The notes under the pieces are model-generated. The model searched no databases and was not told the origin of the DNA. It saw nothing but the letters and a program-made list of their open reading frames with translations. From Devosia nitrariae (GTDB taxonomy: Bacteria > Pseudomonadota > Alphaproteobacteria > Rhizobiales > Devosiaceae): a stretch of 64,000 bases of DNA. Made by a program: the position numbers and the translations under genes. The stretch lies in contig NZ_BSNS01000001.1 in the NCBI RefSeq assembly GCF_030160115.1, forward strand, positions 51,315 to 115,314, written 5' to 3'. Below, piece after piece: positions 52,481 through 62,874 of this stretch (positions within the stretch are counted from its first letter, which is position 1; each line of letters begins with the position of its first letter).

Positions 52481-53615
52481 ATGCGCCGGTCAATGGCTGT
52501 AATTGGAGTGTTGGCACTAGGCGCTTTTGTCGTGGTGGTCGCATTCGCGCCGCACCTACCGCAACTCCTCCTGGAAGGTTCACCCGCGCTCGTCTGGTCT
52601 GAAAACGGACATTACGCCGATGTCATCGGAGTCTCGGAGCCGATGGCCCTCGGCCAGCCAGCCGAAAGGGCAGGTTGGAATCGCTCTTTCACGATAGCGG
52701 GGGAACTGCGCTTCTGGTCGCCCATAGGGGCCAGCTCGAGCTTGAGCGCTATGCAGCCGGCAGCACGGTGGAGACACGCCATAACTCCTTCTCGATGGTA
52801 AAGAGTCTGGTTGGAGCACTCGTTTTCAAAGCCGTCGCAGAGGACAGGATCGACAGCTTCGATCAAACCTTGGGCGAGCTGCTGCCCGAAGCACCCGGAC
52901 TTAAGAATCTGAGTCTGCGTCGTCTCCTAACCATGCGCGCCGGCGTGCATTTCGACAGCCGCACAACCAGTTTTGGCGGCCCCGGCAGCGTGAAGGACAA
53001 CGATACATTCCCCAATCCGTTTGGGCCTTTGGCACGACTGCACTTTCAGGGTCTGGAGGTCATCGAGGCGGGCTTGACCATGGACCAAGTCCCTTCCGAC
53101 GAGTTCAACTACCACAACGTGAATACGGCCCTTCTAGGTGCGGTGTTGGAGAGGGCCTACGGAGAACCGTTGGAGCAACTTCTGTCGGAAAAGATCTGGG
53201 CACCGGCGGGCGCAGCGACTGCTGCCTGGCGCAAGCCACGGCCAGATGCCAGCGTTTCCGCCTATTGTTGCCTCTATGCGACCGCGCGTGACTGGATCCG
53301 CATCGGCATGTTCCTTGAATCGAATGGAACTCCCGAAAATCCATTCTTACCGGATAGGAGTTCTTGGGCGTTGATGTGTCGCTCGCCGATCGCCAGGACG
53401 ACCACTACGGCAACCATACGCTTCAGAACGTGCTCGACAGGCCGGGCGAGGACCTGCAAGGGCCGTTTACCTACTTCGTGGGCCAAAACGGGCAGGTGCT
53501 GTACATAATGCCGAACGAGGATTTGGTCGTATTTCGAGCCGGTGAGCAGTACCAGTTGCTGCACTCCACCCTCTATGGCGCCTGGAACAGCATCCCCTCT
53601 GCGCAAACCCCGTGA
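52481..53615 (+). pseudogene. Serine beta-lactamase-like hydrolase, two frameshifts
   Basis: Three frames make up one protein. An N-terminal membrane/signal anchor (MRRSMAVIGVLALGAFVVVV, 52481 to about 52670), the main domain (HDSGGTALLVAHRGQLELER, 52675 to about 53355) and a C-terminal part (VDVSLADRQDDHYGNHTLQN, 53364-53615). The SxxK motif (SFSMVKSLVGAL) and YHN (FNYHNVNTALLGAVLE) are intact. Breaks lie near 52670 and 53360. It resembles class C beta-lactamase/esterase-like proteins and cannot be made as one chain without frameshifting or a sequence error. Confidence 0.72.
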
Positions 53616-53669
53616 CGGGTAAGGCAACGGCGCGTTTGCGGCGCCGGGTAATCCCGGCGCCGCAATGGC

Positions 53670-55652
53670 TCAGAGCGTGATGCGGTAAAGGCCGAAACCG
53701 GCTTCGTTGGTCTCGCCGGTCGGCTCGATGGTGACGGCCGAGACGTCTGCGACGTGCTCGGCGGCCTTCGGGCCGGTCTCGAACAGCACGGTGCCGCCGA
53801 TGGGGGCGAGCGACCAGTTGCTGTCAGCCTTCGGGTCGATGGTGCCGTTCTCGATGATGAAGCGCACGATGATGTCGCGGTTGGTGTCGGGGCCGATAAA
53901 GACGATCCTGTCAGGCCCGATGCCCGGGAATGTGCCACCGCCGCCGGCGCGATAGTTGTTGGTGGCGACGATGAATTCCTGCCCGGGATCGATGGGGGCG
54001 CCGTCGTACATCAGCTCGACGATACGGCTGGCATCGGGATTGAGCGTCTCCTTGCCGTCCGAGGAGTATTTCGAGGGCTGGGAGATGTCGATCTTGTAGG
54101 TGACCCCGTCGATGACGTCGAAGTTGTAGGAGGGGAAGTCCGGATTGATGAGCGGGGCGTCGGCGGCGCCGGCCTCGACCTGATTGAAGATGCCGGCCGA
54201 GCGCTCGAGCCAGTTCTTGACGTCGGCGCCGGTGATCTTCACCGCCTGGATGGTGTTGGGATAGAGGTAGAGGTCGGCCACGTTCTTGATGGCGACGGGA
54301 CCGACGGGCACGTCGGTGAAGTATTCCGGACCACCGCGGCCGCCGGCCTTGAACGGGGCGGCCGCCGAGAGGATCGGCAGACTTTCCCATTCGGTACCCT
54401 TCATCATCTGCTGGATGTACCAAGTCTGGGCCTGGGAAACGATCTGCACGGACGGATCGTCGGCAACGAGGGCGAAGTAGGAATGCAACGCTGCCGCGGT
54501 CTCGCCGACCGGGCGGCGGATATATTCAAGCGTCTCCTCGTGCGCGGTCTCGACTGCAGCCACCACCTCGGCAACCGATTCGACCGTCGGTACTACCTTG
54601 TTGTCGACGCGTTCCGAGATCGGGCGCGCTTCCGACGTGTGGGAGGCAATCGACCACTTGCCATCGGCGTCGACCTCGAGCAGGAGGTCGATGAGACCCA
54701 TATGGCTGCCCCAGAAGCCGGGCATGACTGCGGGCTTGCCGTTGAGGGTGCCGGCCTCGATGTCGACGCCCTCGATGTCGGCGTAGTTGGGGCCGGGAAA
54801 CACCAGGTGGTGGTGGCCGGTCAGCACCACGTCGATGCCATCGACGGCGGCAAGCTGCAGGGAGGCGTTCTCCATGCCCGGCACGTGATCGCCTGCCACG
54901 ATCCCGGAGTGGGAGAGGGCGACGACGATATCGGCGCCTTCCTCGCGCATCTTCGGAACCCAGGCCTGTGCCGCCTCGACGATGTCGCGCACAGCGACCT
55001 TGCCGGTCAAGTGGGTGGAATCCCAGGTGAGGATCTGCGGGGGCAGGAAACCGATGACGCCGATGCGAATGGTGTGGGTGGCGCCTTCGCCGTCGGTCAG
55101 TTCCTTCTCGATGATGCGGTAAGGCTCGAAATAGGTCTCGTCGGCGAGCGGATCGGCGCCGAGTTCGGCGCTCTTGACGAGGTTGGCAGAAAAGAAGGGG
55201 AAACTGGCGCCGGTCAGGGCTTTGTCAAGATATTCGAGACCGTAGTTGAATTCGTGGTTGCCCAGCGTTGCCGCCTCATAGCCGAGGGTATTCATGGCGG
55301 CGATCATCGGGTGGACGTCCCCTTGGTCGAGGCCGCGCTCATAGGCATAGTAATCGCCCATCGGGTTGCCCTGAATGAGATCGCCGTTGTCGAAGAGAAC
55401 GGAGTTGCCGGCTTCCGAGCGGATCTCTTCGATGATGGCAGCGGTGCGCGCCAACCCCATGGTGTCGTTGGGCGCGTCGCCATAGTAGTCATAAGGCACA
55501 ACCGCGACGTGGATGTCGGTCGTTTCCATAATGCGCAGGTGCGCCTGGTTGGCTTGGGCGCTCACAGCAAAGGGATGCATGACGGCGATAGCGCCGACGC
55601 TGGCCGTGCCGGCAAGGAAGGTGCGCCGTGTGATTTTCGGCGTGTGATTCAT
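53670..55652 (-). CDS. cpdB: 2',3'-cyclic-nucleotide 2'-phosphodiesterase / 3'-nucleotidase
   Basis: 660 residues from the ATG at 55652 (CAGGGAGACC upstream). Twin-arginine-like signal [15 protein letters not shown]. Metallophosphatase motifs [55 protein letters not shown] and [13 protein letters not shown]; the C-terminal 5'-nucleotidase domain follows ([40 protein letters not shown]). A periplasmic enzyme that releases phosphate and nucleosides from RNA breakdown products. Confidence 0.95.
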   Translation of the reverse strand: MNHTPKITRRTFLAGTASVGAIAVMHPFAVSAQANQAHLRIMETTDIHVAVVPYDYYGDAPNDTMGLARTAAIIEEIRSEAGNSVLFDNGDLIQGNPMGDYYAYERGLDQGDVHPMIAAMNTLGYEAATLGNHEFNYGLEYLDKALTGASFPFFSANLVKSAELGADPLADETYFEPYRIIEKELTDGEGATHTIRIGVIGFLPPQILTWDSTHLTGKVAVRDIVEAAQAWVPKMREEGADIVVALSHSGIVAGDHVPGMENASLQLAAVDGIDVVLTGHHHLVFPGPNYADIEGVDIEAGTLNGKPAVMPGFWGSHMGLIDLLLEVDADGKWSIASHTSEARPISERVDNKVVPTVESVAEVVAAVETAHEETLEYIRRPVGETAAALHSYFALVADDPSVQIVSQAQTWYIQQMMKGTEWESLPILSAAAPFKAGGRGGPEYFTDVPVGPVAIKNVADLYLYPNTIQAVKITGADVKNWLERSAGIFNQVEAGAADAPLINPDFPSYNFDVIDGVTYKIDISQPSKYSSDGKETLNPDASRIVELMYDGAPIDPGQEFIVATNNYRAGGGGTFPGIGPDRIVFIGPDTNRDIIVRFIIENGTIDPKADSNWSLAPIGGTVLFETGPKAAEHVADVSAVTIEPTGETNEAGFGLYRITL

Positions 55653-55809
55653 TTTGTGGTCTCCCTGGAATGGCCTGCGCCCGGCTGCGGCACGCATCCT
55701 GTCGCAAGCGTCGATGTTCCCTCATGCCGTCGACAGGTGACGACCCGATGACGGCAGTGCATGGACGCTATTGAGGTTTGATCAAACGGTCAAATATTCT
55801 CTTTGCCGG

Positions 55810-56559
55810 TCACTGCGCAGTGTAGCCGCCGTCCACCGGGAAGAAGCCGCCGGTGGCGAAGGAGGCCTCGTCCGAGAGAAGAAAACAGACGAAGGCGGCA
55901 ATCTCGGCGGGCTTGGCGAGACGCCCCATTGGCATAGTCTGTGCAAACATATCGAGGACCTCCCGGGGCGTTTCGAGCATGCGCTCGGTCGCGGCATAGC
56001 CGGGTCCGATGGCGTTGATGCGGATGCCGGCCTTGGCGTATTCGAGCGCGGCCGTACGGGTGAGGCCGATGACGGCATGCTTGGCGGTCGTGTAGGCGGA
56101 TGTACCGGGAATACCGACGATACCGTTGGCCGAGGAGAGGTTGACGATGGCGCCGTGCCCCGTCTCGCGCATGGCGGCCAGTTCGGCCTTCATCGCATAG
56201 AAGGTGCCGTTGACGTCGACGGCGATGACCCGGTTCCAGTCCTCGATCGGATAGTCGGCGGTATCGTGCCCATGGGGACCGGTGATGCCGGCATTGTTGA
56301 CCGCATAGTCGAGGCCGCCGAACCTTTCGAGAGTGTCGTCGACCATTGCGTGCATTGCCCGATGGTCGGAGACGTCGGCGCCGATGGCGAGCGTGCGCTG
56401 GCCTTGTGGGTCGAGTTCGCGGGCGAACGCAGTGACGGTATCTTCGTGCAGGCCGGCAAGCGCCAGGTTGGCGCCGCGTTGATGGAGCGCTTGGGCTATG
56501 GCGCGGCCCAGGCCGGCGGCAGCGCCGGTCACGATGGCTGTCTTGCCGGAAAAATCCAT
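55810..56559 (-). CDS. SDR oxidoreductase (glucose-dehydrogenase-like)
   Basis: 249 residues from the ATG at 56559 (AAGGAGGAG upstream). TGAAAGLGRAIAQALHQRGA, NNAGITGPH, NLSSANGIVGIPGTSAYTTA with YTTAK (YxxxK) and FFPVDGGYTAQ at the end. A complete classical SDR of the FabG/glucose dehydrogenase group. Single gene between cpdB and the peptidase. Confidence 0.92.
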   Translation of the reverse strand: MDFSGKTAIVTGAAAGLGRAIAQALHQRGANLALAGLHEDTVTAFARELDPQGQRTLAIGADVSDHRAMHAMVDDTLERFGGLDYAVNNAGITGPHGHDTADYPIEDWNRVIAVDVNGTFYAMKAELAAMRETGHGAIVNLSSANGIVGIPGTSAYTTAKHAVIGLTRTAALEYAKAGIRINAIGPGYAATERMLETPREVLDMFAQTMPMGRLAKPAEIAAFVCFLLSDEASFATGGFFPVDGGYTAQ

Positions 56560-56677
56560 CTGCTCCTCCTTGGCGGTTGCCGTATCAACGGTCGGGAAGG
56601 AGCGCGGTTCACACAAGGGGGAACCGTTCCATCGCATCGGGCTTGTGATAGATTGAGGCGGGCCTCGGAGGTGTATC

Positions 56678-57589
56678 ATGAAGTGGCGCGGACGCGAGCG
56701 CAGCAGCAATATCGAGGACCGGCGCGGACAGCGGGCCGGCGGCGGGCTCGGCGGCATGGGGATGGGCCGGGGCGGGGGCATCCGCATCCCTACCGGGCGT
56801 ACCACCGGCGGAGCGGGTGGGCTCATAGCGATTCTCGTTGTCCTCGGCATCATCTGGGTGGCAACCGGCCAGAATCCGCTCGAGATGCTCGCCGGTGGTG
56901 GCCAGACCTCGCCTGCGAGCGGCAGCTCGACTCAACTGCCCAGCGAAGGCCAGGACGAGCTGGCCGATTTCGTCGGCGTCGTCATCAAGGAGACCGAGAA
57001 CCTGTGGACCGAAGAGTTCGCAGCCATCGGCGAGGATTATCCGGAACCGACCGTGGTGCTCTTTACCGACAGCGTCAATTCCGGCTGCGGACTGGCGGAC
57101 GCGCGGACTGGCCCGTTCTACTGTCCGGCCGACCAGAAGGTCTATATCGACCTCAGTTTCTATGATCAGCTTCACCGGGAGTTCGGGGCGCCAGGCGATT
57201 TTGCCCAGGCCTATGTGCTGGCGCACGAAATCGGTCATCACATCCAGAACCTGACGGGCGTCCTGCCCGAGTTCAACCGCCGCCGGGCCAGCCTGACCCC
57301 CGGGCAGGCAAACGCCTATTCGGTGCGTATCGAGCTGCAGGCCGACTGCTATGCGGGAATCTGGGCCAATTACGCCGGCCAGGAGAACCTGCTGGACCAG
57401 GGCGATGCCGAGGAGGCGATCAACGCGGCCAACCAGATCGGCGACGATACCCTGCAAAAGCGCATGCAGGGGTTCGCTGTGCCCAAGACCTTCAACCACG
57501 GCACGTCGGCCCAGCGGCGCGAGTGGTTCTCCCGCGGCTTCGAGACCGGCGATGTCGACGCGTGCGACACGTTCTCACGCGATGTGTGA
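56678..57589 (+). CDS. ypfJ: Neutral zinc metallopeptidase (YpfJ family)
   Basis: 303 residues. N-terminal basic/Gly-rich segment, one membrane helix (GGLIAILVVLGIIWVATG), then the zinc_peptidase domain with H183-E-I-G-H187 in VLAHEIGHHIQN and the third ligand region ELQADCYAGIWANY. FYCPADQKVYIDLSFYDQL is another family motif. Membrane-anchored with the active site outside. Function unknown in detail. Confidence 0.93.
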   Translation: MKWRGRERSSNIEDRRGQRAGGGLGGMGMGRGGGIRIPTGRTTGGAGGLIAILVVLGIIWVATGQNPLEMLAGGGQTSPASGSSTQLPSEGQDELADFVGVVIKETENLWTEEFAAIGEDYPEPTVVLFTDSVNSGCGLADARTGPFYCPADQKVYIDLSFYDQLHREFGAPGDFAQAYVLAHEIGHHIQNLTGVLPEFNRRRASLTPGQANAYSVRIELQADCYAGIWANYAGQENLLDQGDAEEAINAANQIGDDTLQKRMQGFAVPKTFNHGTSAQRREWFSRGFETGDVDACDTFSRDV

Positions 57590-57657
57590 GTAACTGAACG
57601 ACAGTTTACGGTATGAACCGCAGGGGCGCCACCGCGTTTTGCAGAAGGGAGGCAGAG

Positions 57658-58182
57658 ATGACGACACTCACCGGCAATATCGCGGGCGTTTCGGCCGAGC
57701 AGTTCAGCGACGATGGCCAGTTTCCCAACAGCCGGCTGCCACTGCTCATCTACAAAGCGGCGCTCGCGCCCGACGAGGCGAACCCGGAGCAGATGGAGCT
57801 GCTCTTCGGCACGCATGGATGGCCGGCGCAATGGCGCAGCGGTATCTATCCCTTCCACCACTATCACTCGACCGCCCATGAGGTGCTGGGGATCGCGCGC
57901 GGGTCGGCGCGGCTGATGCTGGGCGGGCCAAGCGGGCGCGAGTTCGACGTGGAGGCGGGCGACGTGATCGTCATTCCCGCGGGCGTCGGGCACCGGCGGT
58001 TGTCGTCGACCGACGATTTCCTCGTCGTCGGCGGCTATCCGCCCGGGCAGAGCTGGGACCTGCTCGAAGGCAAGGACGGCGAGCGGCCGCGCGCCGACGA
58101 CAATATCGCGCATGTGCCGATACCGGAGACCGATCCCGTCGGTGGACGAGAGGGGCCTTTGTTCGATCTTTGGGTAGCCTGA
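57658..58182 (+). CDS. Cupin-domain protein (YjlB-like)
   Basis: 174 residues from the ATG at 57658. Cupin metal motif FHHYHSTAHEVLGIARGSAR and second motif GDVIVIPAGVGHRRL. The N-terminal part (FSDDGQFPNSRLPLLIYKAA) and the overall size match YjlB-type cupins. 68 nt after ypfJ on the same strand. Confidence 0.88.
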   Translation: MTTLTGNIAGVSAEQFSDDGQFPNSRLPLLIYKAALAPDEANPEQMELLFGTHGWPAQWRSGIYPFHHYHSTAHEVLGIARGSARLMLGGPSGREFDVEAGDVIVIPAGVGHRRLSSTDDFLVVGGYPPGQSWDLLEGKDGERPRADDNIAHVPIPETDPVGGREGPLFDLWVA

Positions 58183-58203
58183 TCTGTCTGGGGCGCGACG
58201 CGG

Positions 58204-58944
58204 CTAGTTGAGCGGGTGGCGCAGCCAGTAATTGGGCTCGATATAGGTGCCAGTGCCGCTGGCGACATCGACCTCGAGCGGCGCGAGGCCGTGGGGAAGC
58301 CAGTAGCGGCCGGACTGCGGGAAGCGCAGGTCCGTCCAGTGCTGCCACTGTTCGAGCGTGCTGGTGACGGTCATCGAGCGGAAGGCAGGCTTCAGGAACG
58401 CCGCGCCCATCTGCGCATGGGTGCGCAGCCACGGATCGAAGGGCGAGCCGTCTTCGCGTGTCCAGCCGCAATACGTCTCGAAGTCGTGGAACGGGTAGAG
58501 GTGCTTGCGCGTCGGGCGCACCGGCGCGACCATGATGCCCAGGCCAGCGGCGCGGGCAGCGGTCTTCATCGCCTCCAGCATCTGCCGGGCAAGGCCGGAG
58601 CTGCGGTAGTCGGCATGGACCGCGACCGAAAGCGCGGACACGGCATCGCAGGCAACGCCGTTGCGCGTGGCGATGACGCCGGCCTCCAGCACCCAGTCCC
58701 AGCCTTCGTCCGGCAGGTCATCCCGCCATGGGAAGGGGACGCAGTTGCCGAGCGCGGCGATTGAGCCTGTCTGCCCGTCGACGGCGATGGTCTGGAAGGG
58801 CGCAAGGCCGCCCTCATAAAGATCCTTCCAGTATTCGGCATAGGCGGGCGTGGACAGGTATGATGGCCAGACGCCGCCGCCCATCGCCTCGGCCGACCCG
58901 ACGAGATCGGGCCGATCGGCGGCGGAAAACAGCGCTATGGTCAC
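58204..58944 (-). CDS. GNAT-like acetyltransferase coupled to carA
   Basis: 246 residues. GNAT region AVHADYRSSGLARQMLEAMK and the C-terminal FETYCGWTREDGSPFDPWLR. Larger than minimal GNATs. It starts with GTG inside the carA stop (GTGA), so it is translated as part of the carA mRNA. No role in carbamoyl-phosphate metabolism is known to me; the link may be chance or regulatory. Confidence 0.82.
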   Translation of the reverse strand: MTIALFSAADRPDLVGSAEAMGGGVWPSYLSTPAYAEYWKDLYEGGLAPFQTIAVDGQTGSIAALGNCVPFPWRDDLPDEGWDWVLEAGVIATRNGVACDAVSALSVAVHADYRSSGLARQMLEAMKTAARAAGLGIMVAPVRPTRKHLYPFHDFETYCGWTREDGSPFDPWLRTHAQMGAAFLKPAFRSMTVTSTLEQWQHWTDLRFPQSGRYWLPHGLAPLEVDVASGTGTYIEPNYWLRHPLN

Positions 58945-60140
58945 AGCTTGACGAACTCGGGCTTCTTCTCGAGACCCTTCTGGTCGCGCACGTGGTTGAG
59001 GAAGCGCGTGAAGAGGTAGTGGCTGTCCTTGGGGCCGGGGCTGGCCTCCGGGTGGTACTGGACCGAGAAGATCGGCTTGCCTTCGACCTGAAGGCCGGCA
59101 TTGGAGCCGTCGAAGAGCGAGACGTGGGTCTCGGTGACACCGGCCGGCAGGCTCTCGCGGTCGACAGCGAAGCCGTGGTTCATCGAGGTGATCTCGACCT
59201 TGCCGGTGGACAGGTCCTTGACCGGGTGGTTGGCGCCGTGGTGACCCTGGTGCATCTTCGACGTGGTGCCGCCGAGCGCCAGTCCCATGAGCTGATGGCC
59301 GAGGCAGATGCCGAACATCGGTTTGCCGATCTCCATCAACTTCCTGATCGTCGGCACGGCATATTTGCCTGTGGCAGCCGGGTCGCCGGGGCCGTTGGAG
59401 AGGAAGACGCCGTCAGGATTGTGGTCGAGCACGTCCTCGGCCGTGGCGGTCGCCGGCAGGACCGTCACCTTGGCGCCCTGGTCGGCGAGGCACCGCAGGA
59501 TGTTGCGCTTGGCGCCGTAGTCGATAGCGACGATATGGAACTGCGGATTGTCCTCTCGCCCATAGCCGCGGTCCAGCTTCCAGCTTGTCTGGTCCCAGTG
59601 ATAGGTCTGGGCGGTGGTGACTTCCTTGGCGAGGTCGAGACCTTCAAGACCTGGAAAGGCCTTGAGTTCGGCCATGATCGAGGGTTCGTGGAAATAGCCG
59701 TCAGGTGAATGGGCGACGACGCCGTTGGGCATGCCGTTCTCGCGGATGCGGGCCGTCAGCGCCCTGGTGTCGATGCCGGCGATGCCCACGATATTGCGTT
59801 TCTTTAGCCACGCGTCGAGCTTTTCGGCGGCGCGCCAGTTCGACGGGTTGGTGATGTCGGCTTTGAGGACCACCCCGCGCACGCCCGAAAGGGCGGCCAT
59901 GTTGACCGTTTCGATGTCCTCGTCATTGGCGCCGACATTGCCGATGTGCGGGAAGGTGAAGGTGATGATCTGGCCGGCATAGGAGGGGTCGGTGAGGATT
60001 TCCTGATAGCCGGTCATGGCCGTGTTGAAGCACACTTCGCCAGCCGCATGACCCTCGGCGCCGATGCCGTGACCTTCCAGGCGCGTGCCATCGGCCAGGA
60101 TCAGGAGGGCGGTCGCGGGTTTTTTCTGCCAGCCGGTCAC
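58941..60140 (-). CDS. carA: Carbamoyl-phosphate synthase small subunit
   Basis: 399 residues from a GTG at 60140, chosen because GGAG lies 8 nt before it. N-terminal CPSase_sm_chain domain (ALLILADGTRLEGHGIGAEG; CFNTAMTGYQEILTDPSYAG) and class I glutaminase with FGICLGHQLMGLALGG (nucleophile Cys) and VQYHPEASPGPKD (His, Glu). Supplies ammonia from glutamine to CarB. Divergent from the yqeY-like gene with a 188-nt region between. Confidence 0.97.
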   Translation of the reverse strand: MTGWQKKPATALLILADGTRLEGHGIGAEGHAAGEVCFNTAMTGYQEILTDPSYAGQIITFTFPHIGNVGANDEDIETVNMAALSGVRGVVLKADITNPSNWRAAEKLDAWLKKRNIVGIAGIDTRALTARIRENGMPNGVVAHSPDGYFHEPSIMAELKAFPGLEGLDLAKEVTTAQTYHWDQTSWKLDRGYGREDNPQFHIVAIDYGAKRNILRCLADQGAKVTVLPATATAEDVLDHNPDGVFLSNGPGDPAATGKYAVPTIRKLMEIGKPMFGICLGHQLMGLALGGTTSKMHQGHHGANHPVKDLSTGKVEITSMNHGFAVDRESLPAGVTETHVSLFDGSNAGLQVEGKPIFSVQYHPEASPGPKDSHYLFTRFLNHVRDQKGLEKKPEFVKL

Positions 60141-60328
60141 GGTGGTCACTCCAGGGTGTGTTGCTCGCAAGTCGAGACCGGACGGGCACGGGGCCATCCG
60201 GTGGCGAAGGATTCAGCTTTCGGTTGAAGCCTGCTCTTAGAAGGCCGGCTCCACCAGCGCAAGTGGCGTCCTTCAGTTTCTGGCCCTATATCTGGGTCGA
60301 ATCGAGACAAAGCAAGGGGATGGCTGCC

Positions 60329-60778
60329 ATGCGCGAGACGATCAGCGAAGGCTTGAAGACCGCGTTGAAGGCGCGCGACCAGCGGCGCACGGCAACGCTT
60401 CGCGCGATCAACTCGGCGATCAAGGACAAGGACATCGCCAACCGTGGCGAGGGCAAGGGCCCCGCCACCAACGAGGAGATCCTCTCCATCATCCAGAAGA
60501 TGGTCAAGCAGCGCGAGGAGAGCTTCGCTATCTATGCGCAGGCAGGGCGCGCGGACCTGGCGACGGTCGAGAAGGAGGAGATCGACATCCTCAACGAATT
60601 CCTGCCCAAAGCGCTAAGTGAAGAGGAGGTCGACACCGCCATCAAAGCGGCGATCGCCGCGACCGGCGCCGAGGGCGTCAAGGACATGGGCAAGGTCATT
60701 GCCCAGTTGAAGGCTGACTATCCGGGGCGGATCGATTTCGGCAAGGCTTCGGGGCGGGTGAGAGCGGCTCTGGGATAA
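60329..60778 (+). CDS. GatB/YqeY domain protein
   Basis: 149 residues (MRETISEGLKTALKARDQRR to RVRAALG). ATLRAINSAIKDKDIANRGE and IIQKMVKQREESFAIYAQAG, with IDILNEFLPKALSEEEVDTA and MGKVIAQLKADYPGRIDF are the YqeY hallmarks, related to the tRNA-binding tail of GatB. A divergent carA/yqeY arrangement is common in Hyphomicrobiales, which helps place the organism. An alternative start is 60320. Confidence 0.93.
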   Translation: MRETISEGLKTALKARDQRRTATLRAINSAIKDKDIANRGEGKGPATNEEILSIIQKMVKQREESFAIYAQAGRADLATVEKEEIDILNEFLPKALSEEEVDTAIKAAIAATGAEGVKDMGKVIAQLKADYPGRIDFGKASGRVRAALG

Positions 60779-60825
60779 CTTTGCTGCGCCGGCGGGTCGG
60801 GGCGCGGCAGGCGTCCCCTCGCCCC

Positions 60826-62019
60826 CTACTCTGCAGCCATCGGCTGCTGTGCCATTGGCGGCACCTGCCGGGCGCGCTTTTCCCAAAGGGCCGAGGTCAC
60901 GGCAACGCCGACGGCCAGGACCTGACAGGCGACACCGATCCACGGCAGATTGCGGTAGCCGATGTCCGCATCGATGAGGCCGGCGCCGAGTGCGGCGCCG
61001 ATGGCGATGCCGACATTGAAGGCCGAGGGGATAAGGGTCGAGGCAAGGTTCGGGGCGTCGGCCGCCCATTGCAGGATGCGGCTCTGCAGCGGCGAGCCGA
61101 AGGCGAAGTTGGTGCCGCCCCAGACGAAGGCGACGACCGCGAAGGCGATTGGATAGGGGCTGACGACGTAGACCAGGAAGTACATCAACCCCTGAGCTGC
61201 GAGGATAGCGACGAGCGAGGGCAGGAGCTTCCAATCGGCCAGGCGCCCGCCGATCATGACGCCGACAGTGGCTCCCAGGCCGAAGAGCAGCAACATCCAG
61301 GGCACGGCGTCCTGCGCCAGGCCTGTCACCTCGCGCAGCAGCGGCGCGATATAAGTGAAGAGGCTGTATTGGCCGATCATCACCAGGAATGCGACGAGGA
61401 GCGAGAGCAGCACCTGCTGACGGCCAAGGACCTTCAATTCGCTGAGGAAGCGTCCGGCGGAGCTGCCCCGGCCGCCGGCCTTCGGTAGCACGAAAGCAAT
61501 GGCAATGGTGGCAATGAGGCCGAGGGTGGCAATGGACCAGAAGGTCGCCCGCCAGCCCAGGGCATTGCCGATGGCGGTGCCGCCGGGCACGCCCAGGATG
61601 TTGGAGACGGTAAGGCCGGCGAGCAGTAAGGCGACGGCAAAGCCACGTTTTTCCGGTGGTACCAGATTGACCGCGACGACGGCGGCGATGCCGAAATAGG
61701 TACCGTGGACAATGGCGACGAGGACGCGGGCGACGAGCAGCAGCTCAAAATTCGGGGCGAGGGCGCAGAGCACCTGACCGGCGGTGAACACGCCGCAAAG
61801 CCAGACGATCAGCGTTTTGCGGCTCACGGCACTGGTGGCGAGAGCGAGCAGCGGTCCGCCGGCGGCGATGCCCACAGCATAGCCGGTGACCAGCATGCCG
61901 GCGACCGGGATCGAGACGTCGAGGCCGAGCGCCACCTCGGGCAGCACGCCGGCGATGACGAACTCGGCGGTGCCGAGGGCAAAGGCGGCAAAGAACAGGG
62001 TGAGAAGCGGCAAGGACAT
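60826..62019 (-). CDS. MFS transporter (arabinose-efflux/DHA1 type)
   Basis: 397 residues from MSLPLLTLFFAAFALGTAEF, chosen over longer frames that add a non-hydrophobic leader. Twelve helices; GTAEFVIAGVLPEVALGLDV and GGPLLALATSAVSRKTLIVW match the AraJ/YdeA-type sugar or drug efflux group. Convergent with the yqeY gene. Confidence 0.92.
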   Translation of the reverse strand: MSLPLLTLFFAAFALGTAEFVIAGVLPEVALGLDVSIPVAGMLVTGYAVGIAAGGPLLALATSAVSRKTLIVWLCGVFTAGQVLCALAPNFELLLVARVLVAIVHGTYFGIAAVVAVNLVPPEKRGFAVALLLAGLTVSNILGVPGGTAIGNALGWRATFWSIATLGLIATIAIAFVLPKAGGRGSSAGRFLSELKVLGRQQVLLSLLVAFLVMIGQYSLFTYIAPLLREVTGLAQDAVPWMLLLFGLGATVGVMIGGRLADWKLLPSLVAILAAQGLMYFLVYVVSPYPIAFAVVAFVWGGTNFAFGSPLQSRILQWAADAPNLASTLIPSAFNVGIAIGAALGAGLIDADIGYRNLPWIGVACQVLAVGVAVTSALWEKRARQVPPMAQQPMAAE

Positions 62020-62303
62020 AAGAAGGCCAGCGCGAAGCGCACTCCCTTGTTGAGACGGTCTCAGATCACGGTGCAGGCGTCGCTGTCGATGGAGATAATC
62101 TCCAAGGGACGCGACAGAATGTGAGCGCGACGCCAGCGGGCGCGGTGTGTTGCACTCCTTGCATACCGCAGAACGGCGACAGGACTTGTCAGGAGGATGG
62201 GTGGGCCAGCGGCAAGAAAATATTTGGGCAGCAGCGGGATGGGCGTATGCTGCTCTCGTGTGGGACTTCACGCGGTGTGCCGCGTTAGCGGAGGGCATGA
62301 GAG

Positions 62304-62870
62304 ATGGCTGTCAGCCAGAGAACGATGAAGAATTATGCGTGGGCGATGGGGCTGCGCGGGCTGCTGATGCTGCTTGCCGGGCTCTACGCGCTGATCTTTC
62401 CCGGACCGGCACTGGCGGCGCTGGTCGTCGTCGGCGGTATCCTTTTGATCATCGACAGCGTGCTGGGTCTATGGAGCCTCACTTTCGGCGGCGGCAAGAG
62501 CGGCAACTATTGGTTCGACGTCATCTCCAACGTCATTTCTCTGATCCTCGGCATCCTGATCCTGTTGAGCCCGTTCCTGGCAACGTTATTGACGGTGACG
62601 TTCCTCGTTTATCTGGCGGCGATCGCGGCGGCCGTCGTCGGCGCCATGCAGATCTGGTTCGTCGTCCGCGAGCGCGAGAGCTATGCGCGCATCTGGCCGG
62701 TGCTGCTGAGCGGCGTCTTCTACGTGCTCTTTGGCATCGTGCTGGCACTCTTTCCACTGATGAGCGCCGAGGTGTTGATGATGTTCGGGGGCATCCTGAT
62801 GATCATCTTTTCCTTCGGCCTTTTCGGCTGGGCCTGGCGGCTCTGGCAGAGAGCAAAGGACGCCCCTTGA
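62304..62870 (+). CDS. HdeD-family (DUF308) membrane protein
   Basis: 188 residues, six hydrophobic segments in pairs (GLRGLLMLLAGLYALIFPGP; ALVVVGGILLIIDSVLGLW; VISLILGILILLSPFLATLL; YLAAIAAAVVGAMQIW; LLSGVFYVLFGIVLALFPLM; MFGGILMIIFSFGLFGWAW). The repeated LLxGLxALxFP motif is HdeD/DUF308. Family members are linked to acid stress in enterics; role here unknown. Confidence 0.88.
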   Translation: MAVSQRTMKNYAWAMGLRGLLMLLAGLYALIFPGPALAALVVVGGILLIIDSVLGLWSLTFGGGKSGNYWFDVISNVISLILGILILLSPFLATLLTVTFLVYLAAIAAAVVGAMQIWFVVRERESYARIWPVLLSGVFYVLFGIVLALFPLMSAEVLMMFGGILMIIFSFGLFGWAWRLWQRAKDAP

Positions 62871-62874
62871 GTTC

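Noticed and set aside
53754..55751. Long open frame of 665 codons on the plus strand opposite cpdB
   Set aside because: Composition is that of a shadow frame in GC-rich DNA (Gly/Asp/Val/Arg-rich, no motifs), while the minus strand encodes a complete CpdB with all catalytic motifs.
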